A stretch of DNA of 41,430 nucleotides, taken from the NCBI GenBank assembly GCA_945860205.1, contig CAMARK010000038.1, positions 1 through 41,430 of the forward strand, written 5' to 3'. Of this stretch, positions 19,201-25,873 are shown piece by piece (the stretch's first letter is position 1; every line of letters starts with the position of its first letter). The position numbers and the translations under genes were made by a program. The notes beneath the pieces were generated by a model, which worked only from the letters and a program-made list of their open reading frames with translations, was not told where the DNA came from and made no database searches. The DNA comes from Reyranella massiliensis 521 (GTDB lineage Bacteria; Pseudomonadota; Alphaproteobacteria; Reyranellales; Reyranellaceae).

Positions 19201-20154
19201 GGGACTGCCAACTTTGACAGGGGTCACGTTGCAAGGTGAAACGCCGGCAGCAACCGTACAGGGATTGGGAAGATTCATCGCATCGAACTGGTAGCTGGCG
19301 CCGGCCCCGTCCTGGCCGGGGCCGGGGAACGAGATTTGAATGCTGGTGTTCGCTGGCGCAAGAACGCCGCTGTGAAGCCCTGACCCGGGTGGCGGCGTAA
19401 TGAACATGTAGTCGATGCCGGCGTCCTGGAGAACGGTGCCGCTTCCGGGCGTGCCGCCGTTGACCGAGACGGTCATGCTGGTCGCATTCCAGTCGATGGT
19501 GTTCGGCACCAGCTTCACCATGGCGAATCCCGAATTCGCGCTGCTCGGTACCCCCAGGGTGACCCCGGTGCTGGTGATGACGTAGCCTTTGCTGCTCAAC
19601 CCATCGACGTTGAGGAACGGATTGGCGGAGACCGGGATCATGGTGGCGGGGTCCGCGCCATTGCCACGATTGAAGCCTACGCCCATGTAGTGAGTATCCG
19701 CTGCGTCGCCGCCGCCGACATAGAGCACCCGGACGGTCGAGGTCGCCTTGAGCGTCGTGCCGTCGGCATCGAAGATCCTGACCTTGGTATCGTAATAGGT
19801 GCCGGTGTAGCCCACTCCGCTGCTGCTGTAGGATTGGCTGCCGGTGCCTTGCGGCGTGAGGCCGGTCGGGTTGAAGTAGTTGCTTCCGACCACGATGCCG
19901 GTCGAGCCGGTATCCATGGTGAACGCCTTCAGGGCGCCATAGGTCAGCGAGCCGTTTTCCACCCGGAGATTGACCATGGCCGCTTGATCGTTCCCCGGCC
20001 CCATTGCCCCGGTGGGATTCGCGGTGCTGGGTGCATATCCCACGGATATGCCGGTGCCGCTGTAAAGGTTCCACGACTGCGCTTGAGCGGAATCGACCAT
20101 GGCGATGGCGAGCCACAGGCCAAGACCAGCAACGTACGGCCTGCAGTCGGTCAT
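16300..20154 (-). CDS. Autotransporter with N-terminal pepsin-like aspartic protease domain (copy 2)
   Basis: A 1284-residue paralogue of the neighbouring gene. The signal peptide ends near DSAQA-QSWNLY (26). The pepsin-like region (about 30-350) has FTMDTGSTGIVVG with Asp81, LQDAGIDYMFITPPP with Asp244, and NTGRQFFLGFDYLYDYDNGYVGY near 323-345. The beta-helix region (about 380-840) is longer than in copy 1 and contains two extra ~70-residue units sharing NNA(T/S)VVFDQ and TYAG(A/N)MSG. The barrel runs from about 1003 to the terminal Trp. ATG 20154 is preceded by GGAAAGCAACGA. The barrel and distal passenger are close to copy 1 even in DNA, while the protease domains differ much more. Confidence 0.87.
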   Translation of the reverse strand: MTDCRPYVAGLGLWLAIAMVDSAQAQSWNLYSGTGISVGYAPSTANPTGAMGPGNDQAAMVNLRVENGSLTYGALKAFTMDTGSTGIVVGSNYFNPTGLTPQGTGSQSYSSSGVGYTGTYYDTKVRIFDADGTTLKATSTVRVLYVGGGDAADTHYMGVGFNRGNGADPATMIPVSANPFLNVDGLSSKGYVITSTGVTLGVPSSANSGFAMVKLVPNTIDWNATSMTVSVNGGTPGSGTVLQDAGIDYMFITPPPGSGLHSGVLAPANTSIQISFPGPGQDGAGASYQFDAMNLPNPCTVAAGVSPCNVTPVKVGSPDININTGRQFFLGFDYLYDYDNGYVGYKWVGPAVGSATGQSTPGVALLGTVTLSDNFLSTLPTYLFGATSFSVTGAGTATINAAISGPNSLTFGSGTLILGAANTYTGGTIVNGGTLRLGASGSLLSTGALTINGGIFDLAGRTQTVGTLSGTGGTLALGAGALTAGNANSATLSSVITGSGSFVKQGTGTLTLLGANTYSGGTTVSAGVLQGNATSLQGAIANNATVVFDQTGSSTYAGAMSGTGRLVKQNAGTLILTGTSSHTGGTTVSGGVLQGTAANLQGSITNNASVVFDQATTATYAGNMSGSGSLTKIGAGVLTVSGNNSYTGGTTVSAGTLRLGSANALPTDGALTVNGGTVDFNGNNLTVASLSGAGGTISLGASTLTVAETANTSVAAVITGTGGLVKQGTGILNLTGANTYTGPTSVSAGRLAVNGSITSNVNVGSGGNLGGVGTITGNVTNNGIAAPGNSIGTLTVSGSYTQAAGSTYQVEANATGQADRINVTGAPGTATINGGTVQALADPGVYAPSTTYTILNATGGVTGTYAGVTSNYPFLQASLGYDTNNVYLTLKPGGFAAGASSGNQRAVGGVLDRSVAGSTGDFATVIGTMATLTLAQGQAAMDAISGQNYSGFSTANVGSSLLFMNAVGQQMAAARSVGSGGRVALAEACEFACDDPERVQTPSPWSLWGSALGATGSVAGNSNAATVTYNAGGVATGIDYRLDPRFLVGLGVGFSSGNQYLSGFSGRGTSTSYQATLYASFTRGAFYFDGQAGYGFNDNQMTRMIAIPGLQPRTATGQTSANQFVGQVEAGYGIGIYERAAASLTPFVRMQGVNNSQAAFSETGAGSLNLSVAQQTVNSVRSTIGAELAGSIDAGWREKLALQFRLGWTHEYASVSRPVTASFAGAPGAAFTVFGAAPQRDVASLGFAANTLIAERTSLYFRYDGEVGTGTDNHAFSAGLRMTW

Positions 20155-20394
20155 TCGTTGCTTTCCATGCCCTCTACTCTATGGCGACGCGAGTATGCGC
20201 ATCATTCGCAGATTCTCTAGCAGCGAATTGCCCGGAATGAGCCAGTCGCTCGCCCAAAATGAGCGGTCGAGAGACGATGCCGATGAAGCCGGGCTTTAAG
20301 GCCGCGTCCTGCTTCGGGTCGGCATGAGAAAAGTTTCCTCGCGCCGCCCGAGACGACAGCGCTATCGTCATGCCGATGAAACAGAGGTATTCGC

Positions 20395-20952
20395 ATGCCC
20401 CGTGTCAGTGAAATCGAGGAAGATAGCGGCGATCCGACGCTGAAGGCGATCTTCGACCGACAGCGCGAGATGTTCGGCGGCCTGCTCAATCCCACCAAGG
20501 TCCTCGCGCACTGCCCGCCGATCCTCCGCGCCGCCGGCCTGCTCGGCCAATCGATCGAGCAGTCGGGCCTGCTGCCCAAGGGGCTGCCGGCGCTGCTCTA
20601 TGTCCGCGTCGCCACCATCAACGGCTGTCCGTTTTGAATGGATATCAATTCCAGCCGTGTGCTGGAAACGACGGAAGGCGGCATGGAGAAGCTTGCTGAA
20701 GTAACAGACTGGCGTGACAGCAAGCTGTTCAGCGAAGCCGAGCGGTTGGCGCTCGAATATGCCGAGCGCATCACCTACACCGACCGGAAGGTCGACGATG
20801 CGCTCGTCGACGGGCTGAAGAAGCACTACAGCGATGCGCAGATCGTCGAGATGACCGCCGCGATCGCGATGGAGAATTTCCGCAGCAAGTTCAATCCGCC
20901 GCTCGGCGTCGAGGCGCAGGGCTTCTGCGTCGTGCCGACCAAGCGGGGATAG
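20395..20952 (+). CDS. AhpD-like (carboxymuconolactone decarboxylase family) protein, candidate selenoprotein with in-frame UGA
   Basis: A 185-codon frame from ATG 20395 (SD CAGAGG) to TAG 20950-20952 with one in-frame TGA at codon 81 (20635-20637). The codons around it read INGCPF-TGA-MDINSS. In CMD/AhpD proteins this place holds the redox-active CxxC (INGCxxC-DxxS), so TGA replaces the second, reactive cysteine and would give C78-P-F-U81. The reading frame after TGA stays fully family-like (LFSEAERLALEYAERIT and DAQIVEMTAAIAMENF). A hairpin fitting the bacterial SECIS rules begins 12 nt after TGA. AhpD-like selenoproteins are known from metagenomic surveys. The expected role is thiol/peroxide redox. 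Alternatives are a Cys-to-stop mutation or sequencing error; selABCD are not in this window. Confidence 0.75.
20638..20667 (+). promoter_or_regulatory. Candidate bacterial SECIS element
   Basis: Directly after the in-frame TGA the DNA forms a perfect 7-bp stem, TTCCAGC (20649-20655) with GCTGGAA (20661-20667), closing the 5-nt loop CGTGT (20656-20660). The loop starts 18 nt after the UGA and has G as its second base. Both fit the published bSECIS pattern (loop 16-37 nt from UGA, G among the first two loop bases). The lower stem is weak. Confidence 0.65.
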
Positions 20953-20956
20953 GCCT

Positions 20957-21934
20957 CTACTCCATCTCGATCTTGAGTTCCTTCAGGGTCTTGCCCCAGA
21001 AGACATGCTCTTCGCCGACGAACTTGACGAACTCGGCACGCGTGCGCTCGGGGGGCATTTCGAGGCCGTCCCGGGACAGAGCCTCCTCCCACTTCGGATT
21101 CTTCATCGCCTGCTTGGTCGCCGCATCGATCTTGTCGAGAATGTCCGGCGGCGTCTTGGCGGGGGCGAACAGGCCCTGCCAGCTGGTCACCACGACGTCG
21201 ATGCCCTGTTCCTTGAGCGTCGGTACGTCGGGCATCGACTTCACGCGCTTGTTGCCGGTGACTGCCAGGGCCTTGAGGTTGCCGCCCTTGACCTGCGATA
21301 CCGCAGGCGGCAGCGACGAGAAGTTCATCGTGATCTGGCCGCTGATCACGTCGGCCACGGCCGGTCCTGTCCCCTTGTAGGGCACGTGCGTGATCTGGAT
21401 GCCAGCCGCCTTGGCGAAGAGAGCGCCAGCGAGGTGGTTGTTGCCGCCCACGCCCGACGACGAGTAGGTGAGCTTCTCCGGGTCTTTCTTGGCCATCGCC
21501 ACCAGCTCGGTGGCATTGTTGGCGGGCACGTTCTTACCCACGACCAGGACGTACTGATAATCCGTCACCTGGCAGATCGGCGCCAGCGCGGCGAGGGTGT
21601 CGATCATGCCCTTCTGCACGTGCGGGTTGATGATCACGTTGGTGCCGACCGCGACGAACAGCGTCTGGCCGTCCGGCTTGGCGTTCGCAACCATGCGCAG
21701 GCCGATCGATCCGGCCGCGCCGCCTTTGTTGTCGATGATGATCTGCTGGCCGATGACCGGCGTCATGGCGTGTGCCAGCTCGCGGGCATTGATGTCGGTG
21801 CTGCCGCCCGCGGCGTAGCCGACGACGAAGGTGACCGGCCCGTTCGGCCACGCGGCCTGCGCGCGCAACGTCGACGGCAGGAGGAGGGAGGTGCCGCCCA
21901 GAGCGAGGGCGTGTCTGCGATTAATCGTGATCAT
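20957..21934 (-). CDS. Bug/TctC-family periplasmic solute receptor
   Basis: A 325-residue Bug receptor with an N-terminal export signal (INRRHALALGG to LRAQA) and a strong SD, GGGAGGAAACA, before ATG 21934. Family signatures are WPNGPVTFVVGYAAGGSTD, IIIDNKGGAAGSIG and KSMPDVPTLKEQG. It probably binds a carboxylate in the periplasm. It lies downstream of the TcuA-like flavoprotein on the same strand, separated by a 73-bp palindromic repeat; this pairing resembles tricarballylate-type utilisation loci, suggesting but not proving a tricarboxylate ligand. Its stop lies 4 bp from the convergent selenoprotein candidate. Confidence 0.92.
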   Translation of the reverse strand: MITINRRHALALGGTSLLLPSTLRAQAAWPNGPVTFVVGYAAGGSTDINARELAHAMTPVIGQQIIIDNKGGAAGSIGLRMVANAKPDGQTLFVAVGTNVIINPHVQKGMIDTLAALAPICQVTDYQYVLVVGKNVPANNATELVAMAKKDPEKLTYSSSGVGGNNHLAGALFAKAAGIQITHVPYKGTGPAVADVISGQITMNFSSLPPAVSQVKGGNLKALAVTGNKRVKSMPDVPTLKEQGIDVVVTSWQGLFAPAKTPPDILDKIDAATKQAMKNPKWEEALSRDGLEMPPERTRAEFVKFVGEEHVFWGKTLKELKIEME

Positions 21935-21950
21935 TGTTTCCTCCCAAGTT

Positions 21951-22023
21951 TGTCATCCCGAGCGTAGCGGGGGATCTTTCCTGTGGCCTCAAAGATCCCT
22001 CGGGCTGCGCCCTCGGGATGACA
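21951..22023. repeat. Palindromic intergenic repeat
   Basis: The arms start TGTCATCCCGAG at 21951 and mirror at CTCGGGATGACA ending at 22023. They also share GGATCTTT/AAAGATCC inside, with small insertions near the middle of each arm. The centre is about CCTGTGGCCTC. This TCATCCCGAG...GGGATCTTT unit is a familiar type of dispersed palindrome in many proteobacterial genomes. It fills the gap between the flavoprotein stop and the Bug receptor start, where its transcript would fold into a long hairpin. Confidence 0.8.
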
Positions 22024-22030
22024 CTTCGTG

Positions 22031-23521
22031 TCAGTTCTTGCCGGCAACGTAGCGTCCGGCGCCGTCGCCCGCCAGCTTGCCGAGCACGGCGCCCGAGACC
22101 AGGCCCGTGCCGCCGGGGTAGTTGTGATAGAACAGCCCACCCACCAGCTCGCCGGCGGCAAACAGGCCCGGGATCGTGTGGCCGTCGGTGTTCTCGACCT
22201 CGCCCTCGTTGCTGATCTTGAGCCCGCCGAAGGTGAAGGTGAGGCCGCAGGTGACCGCGTAGGCCTCGAACGGAGCCTGGTCGATCGTGTTGGCCCAGTT
22301 GCTCTTCGGGACCGCGAGACCCCGGGTACCGCGGCCGTCCTTGACCGCCGGATTGAACGGCACCTCGGTCATGACGGCGGCGTTCCACTCCTTGATCGTC
22401 TTCAGGAAAGCCTTCGGGTCGACGCCCTCGAGCTTGCCCGCCAGCTCCTCGATCGTGTCGCCGCGCACCTTGGTCATGCGCTTGATGCGATATTCGTCGC
22501 GCAGCTTGTCGAGCACCTTCGAATCGAAGATCTGCCAGGCAAACTGCTGCGGCTGGCTCAGGATCACGGCGCCGTACTTGGCGTAGGTGTAGTTGCGGAA
22601 GTCCGCGCCCTCGTCGACGAAGCGGAGCCCATTGGCGTTCACCATGATGCCGAGCGGGTAGGAGTGTTTCTGGAAATTGTCGCCGACTTCGAGGTCGCCG
22701 AACTCCGGCGCGTTCATGTCCCAGCCGACGGCGTGGCCGCCTGACCAGTTGCCGTGCGCCTTGGCGCCGATCGCCAGCGCCATGTTGATGCCGGCGCCGG
22801 TGTTGAAGCGCGTGCCGCGCACCTTGGCGAGATCCCAGGTCGGCCCGAGATAGCGCGTGCGCATCTCGGCGTTGCTCTCGAAGCCTCCGCAGGCCAGCAC
22901 CACCGCCTTGGCGCCGATCCGCACCTTGCGCCCCTTGTGGCGGGCGATGACGCCGCGCACCACGCCGTCTTCCTCGATGAGGGAGACCGCCGCTGTTTCG
23001 TAGTGAATGGGAATGCCGGCCTTCACGGCCGCCTTGTGCTCGAGATCGACCAGGCCCGGCCCGCCGCCCCAGGCCTCGACCGCGAGGCCGCCCCAGAACT
23101 TGTACTTGCTGTTCACCTTGAAGGCCTGCCGGCCGTAGCTCGGCTGGAAGCGCACGCCCTTGGAGCGCATCCACTTCAGCGTCTCGAAGCTCCGGCCGAT
23201 CAGGATGTCGGTGAGTTCGGGGTCGCAGCGGTAGTTGGTGACGCGGCCCATGTCGTCGAGGAACTCGTCGGCCGAGTAGCTGCCGAAGTCGACGTCGCGC
23301 TTCTCGTCCGGGGTGAGGTCATAGAGCTGCACGAGATCTTCTACGCCGTGGAACACCACGCGCATGGCGCCCGCGGTATAGGTGCTGTTGCCGCCGCGCT
23401 CTTCCTCGGGCGCAGCCTCCAGCATGGCGACCGTGGCGCCCTTTTCGCGTGCTGCAAGCGCTGCACAAGCCGCGGCGTTGCCCGCGCCCACCACCAGAAC
23501 ATCGACCTGAAAATCGTCCAC
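22031..23521 (-). CDS. tcuA: FAD-dependent tricarballylate dehydrogenase-like flavoprotein
   Basis: A 496-residue flavoprotein of the fumarate reductase/succinate dehydrogenase/KstD FAD family, closest in layout to TcuA, which oxidises tricarballylate to cis-aconitate. The FAD site is VLVVGAGNAAACAALAARE at 8-26 with an acidic residue after the second strand (MLEAAPEEE). The C-terminus has GLFAAGELVGGLFYHNYPGG and TGLVSGAVLGKLAG, which close the FAD site. The start is GTG 23521 behind GAGGAGCAGTGC. No TcuB partner is seen. Downstream on the same strand lies a Bug receptor that may bring in the substrate. The substrate assignment rests on family resemblance, not on proof. Confidence 0.8.
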   Translation of the reverse strand: MDDFQVDVLVVGAGNAAACAALAAREKGATVAMLEAAPEEERGGNSTYTAGAMRVVFHGVEDLVQLYDLTPDEKRDVDFGSYSADEFLDDMGRVTNYRCDPELTDILIGRSFETLKWMRSKGVRFQPSYGRQAFKVNSKYKFWGGLAVEAWGGGPGLVDLEHKAAVKAGIPIHYETAAVSLIEEDGVVRGVIARHKGRKVRIGAKAVVLACGGFESNAEMRTRYLGPTWDLAKVRGTRFNTGAGINMALAIGAKAHGNWSGGHAVGWDMNAPEFGDLEVGDNFQKHSYPLGIMVNANGLRFVDEGADFRNYTYAKYGAVILSQPQQFAWQIFDSKVLDKLRDEYRIKRMTKVRGDTIEELAGKLEGVDPKAFLKTIKEWNAAVMTEVPFNPAVKDGRGTRGLAVPKSNWANTIDQAPFEAYAVTCGLTFTFGGLKISNEGEVENTDGHTIPGLFAAGELVGGLFYHNYPGGTGLVSGAVLGKLAGDGAGRYVAGKN

Positions 23522-23567
23522 GCACTGCTCCTCGATTTTGGCCCCAACTTTGCGTTAGAATAGCGCA

Positions 23568-24206
23568 ATGGGTGATCGTTTCGACCGTCTAGGGGTCCGG
23601 CATGCCAATGTCGAGGCCCTGCTGCGCCGGCCAGGCATCGGGCACAACAACGGCCCGGTCTTCGACATGTCCTGGGAAGCCTGGGTGTGGCGCCGCGCCG
23701 CCGCCAAGGCCTGGAAGGCGCCCAAGCCCGAAGTGGCGATGATGCGGATCAAGCGGGCCGAGCGTCTGGGCATTACATATAAAGAATTGACCTCGGCACT
23801 GATGGATTCCGGCGCCTATCTCGGCGCCGCCGTGCTGCCGCTGTCGCTGGCCGCCCGCGTCCGCCGGGGACCGAACCGCGAAATCGTGGTCGAGCCGCGC
23901 AACTCGATTGCCGACCTGGTCGCGAAATTCCGTGGCCGCCTGTTCATCCTGGGCGACATCGACGCCGTGCCCGCGATGAGCGAGGCCGAACGGGCCGAGT
24001 TCCTGCTGCTGCTGAACCGCGCCTTCGACGGCAAGGTCGAGGCGATCGGCTGGGGCCATGACGGTCCCGCCATCCGCGCCCTGCTGAAGGCCAACGCGCT
24101 GCCGCACCAGGAGGCGTTCCTGGTGGGCTCCGGCATCGGCCACCGCGTGCTGGGCGAGAGCGCCGGCCTGCCGCTCACCAAGGATATCGATACGTGGCTG
24201 ACGTAG
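23568..24206 (+). CDS. Hypothetical protein with GHNGGP-type motif
   Basis: A 212-residue protein I cannot assign. Near the N-terminus is PGIGHNNGPVFDMSWEAW, a variant of the IGHNGGP motif found in many alphaproteobacterial hypothetical proteins. A short helical region follows (IKRAERLGITYKELTSAL) resembling the XRRAAELGLDYRTYAG segment of the same group. The C-terminal half (about 115-212) contains LFILGDIDAV and VGSGIGHRVLGESAGLP and may be a small alpha/beta fold. It is divergent from the flavoprotein (46 bp apart), and its end overlaps the CoA-transferase start by 13 bp, so it is probably co-translated with it. Confidence 0.75.
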   Translation: MGDRFDRLGVRHANVEALLRRPGIGHNNGPVFDMSWEAWVWRRAAAKAWKAPKPEVAMMRIKRAERLGITYKELTSALMDSGAYLGAAVLPLSLAARVRRGPNREIVVEPRNSIADLVAKFRGRLFILGDIDAVPAMSEAERAEFLLLLNRAFDGKVEAIGWGHDGPAIRALLKANALPHQEAFLVGSGIGHRVLGESAGLPLTKDIDTWLT

Positions 24207-25363
24207 AGCCGCCCCTCAAAGGCGTCCGCGTCGTCGAACTCACGCACACCATCCTCGGACCGTCCTGCGGCATGATCCTGGCCGATCTCGGCGCCGAGGT
24301 GATCAAGGTCGAACCGCTGGACGGCGATCGTACGCGCAAGCTGCGTGGCTTCGGCGCCGGCTTCTTCGGCTACTTCAACCGCAACAAGAAGAGCCTGGCG
24401 CTCGATGTCGACAAGCCCGAGGGCAGGGCGGCGCTGGTCAAGCTGCTGCAGTCGGCCGACGTGCTGATCGAGAATTTTGCTCCCGACTCGATGGCCAAGC
24501 GCGGGCTGGGGCCGCAGGATCTCGAGAAGATCAATCCGCGCCTCGTCTATTGCGCGCTCAAGGGCTTTCTCCCCGGACCGTATGAAAAACGCCCGGCGCT
24601 GGACGAGGTTGTGCAGATGATGGGCGGGCTCGCCTACATGACTGGGCCATCGGGCCGGCCACTGCGTGCGGGCACGTCGGTGGTCGATATCGTCGGCGGC
24701 ATGTTCGGCGCCTTCGGCACGGTGCTGGCGTTGAAGCAGCGCGACAAGACGGGCAAAGGCGGGCTGGTCGAAAGCGCGCTGTTCGAGTCGGTGGTCTTCC
24801 TGATGGGCCAGCACCTCGCCATCACGGCGATGAACGGTGCGCCGCCACCGCCGATGCCGGAGCGCGTGAGCTCGTGGGCGGTCTACGAGATCTTTGGCAC
24901 CTCCGACGATCTGCAGGTCTTCGTTGGCATCACCAGCGATGGCCAGTGGAAGCGCTTCTGCGAATTCTTCAAGCAGCCGGAGCTCGCGAACGATCCCAGG
25001 CTCGCCAGCAACAACCTGCGGATCGAGGCACGGCCGTGGTTGGTGCCCAAGGTGGCGGCGGTCTTCAAGGCCTACACCAAGCAGGCGCTCGAACAGATCT
25101 GCCTGGACGCCGACATTTCCTTCGCGCCGGTCGCGCGGCCGCAGGACCTGTTCGACAATCCGCACCTGTTGGCCAACGGCTCGCTGGCGCCGACGACCCT
25201 GCCGGGCGGCGTGAAGACACGCCTGCCGCTGCTGCCTTTCCAGATGTTCGGCTGGCGGCCGCCGCTGGTCAGCGACCCGCCGGAGATCGGCCAGCACAAC
25301 GACGAGGTGCTCGGATCGCTGGGCTACGATGCGGCGGCGATCAAGGCGCTGACGGCAAAGTAG
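24194..25363 (+). CDS. Class III (CaiB/BaiF) CoA-transferase
   Basis: A 389-residue family III CoA-transferase, moving CoA between carboxylic acids in the cytosol. The N-terminus LKGVRVVELTHTILGPSCGMILADLGAEVIK is typical. The catalytic Asp is expected in RPALDEVVQMMGG (near residue 138), matching the conserved D-x-x-x-Q-x-x-x-G of formyl-CoA transferase. GRPLRAGTSVVDIVGGMF and SALFESVVFLMG are further family segments. The GTG start at 24194 overlaps the upstream gene. Substrates cannot be told from sequence; the neighbouring flavoprotein and Bug receptor hint at di- or tricarboxylate catabolism. Confidence 0.92.
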   Translation: MADVEPPLKGVRVVELTHTILGPSCGMILADLGAEVIKVEPLDGDRTRKLRGFGAGFFGYFNRNKKSLALDVDKPEGRAALVKLLQSADVLIENFAPDSMAKRGLGPQDLEKINPRLVYCALKGFLPGPYEKRPALDEVVQMMGGLAYMTGPSGRPLRAGTSVVDIVGGMFGAFGTVLALKQRDKTGKGGLVESALFESVVFLMGQHLAITAMNGAPPPPMPERVSSWAVYEIFGTSDDLQVFVGITSDGQWKRFCEFFKQPELANDPRLASNNLRIEARPWLVPKVAAVFKAYTKQALEQICLDADISFAPVARPQDLFDNPHLLANGSLAPTTLPGGVKTRLPLLPFQMFGWRPPLVSDPPEIGQHNDEVLGSLGYDAAAIKALTAK

Positions 25364-25589
25364 GCCGTCGCATGGCGAAGAGATCGGCGTGTGGCACGAC
25401 GACAAGCCGACTGGAGCGAAGTGCCGGCCGCCGAAGGTGCCGAGCGATCTGCGACCAGGCAATCTGCCCACGATACAGACGACACAATTTCACCGACCCG
25501 CAATACGTCGATGATACGCAAGTCCCTTAGACAGAATTCACCGGCAAGGGCAGTCCCGCCCCGCCGCACGAGACTTCGGGGATAGTGTC

Positions 25590-25778
25590 ATGTTCCAGAT
25601 CATCGGCTCCTTCCTGGCCCTCGCCACCGTCATCGCCACCCTCGCCGCGGCGCCGGTCTACGGCCTCGCCTTCGCTGTCGGAACACTCGTCTGGGTGGTC
25701 AAGGCCAAGCCGGCCCAGGCCGCAATCCAGCACGACGCCCCGCAGGGTGGCGTCGTCATTTTGGCCCAGTTCCGCTAA
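25590..25778 (+). CDS. Small hydrophobic protein, probable membrane peptide
   Basis: A 62-residue frame starting at ATG 25590 behind GGGGATAGTGTC. Residues about 4-40 are almost wholly hydrophobic (FLALATVIATLAAAPVYG then FAVGTLVWVV), giving one long or two short membrane helices. A polar tail of about 22 residues follows. No family is recognised. Support is the hydrophobic pattern, a matching terminator just downstream and a CGATACA box about 115 bp upstream like those at the kinase promoter. The 226 bp between the CoA-transferase and this gene hold no other coding signal. Confidence 0.5.
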   Translation: MFQIIGSFLALATVIATLAAAPVYGLAFAVGTLVWVVKAKPAQAAIQHDAPQGGVVILAQFR

Positions 25779-25790
25779 GTTCCAGTTTCG

Positions 25791-25819
25791 GCCGCCGCCC
25801 TTTGCGGTGGCGCTCTTTT
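25791..25819 (+). terminator. Intrinsic terminator after the small membrane protein gene
   Basis: GCCGCCGC (25791-25798) pairs with GCGGTGGC (25804-25811), with one G-U wobble, around CCTTT. GCTCTTTT follows. It sits 12 bp after the stop at 25778 and before the end of the convergent kinase gene. Confidence 0.6.
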
Positions 25820-25873
25820 CGCTCCCGTTCCGCATTCGCGCATCAGGACGAGCGATCCATCTCTGCCAAAGTC

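Noticed and set aside
20638..20952. A separate 104-residue gene starting at ATG directly after the TGA
   Set aside because: It would begin in the middle of the CMD active-site helix and has no SD of its own. One frame through the TGA explains both halves better, though coupled re-initiation is not excluded.
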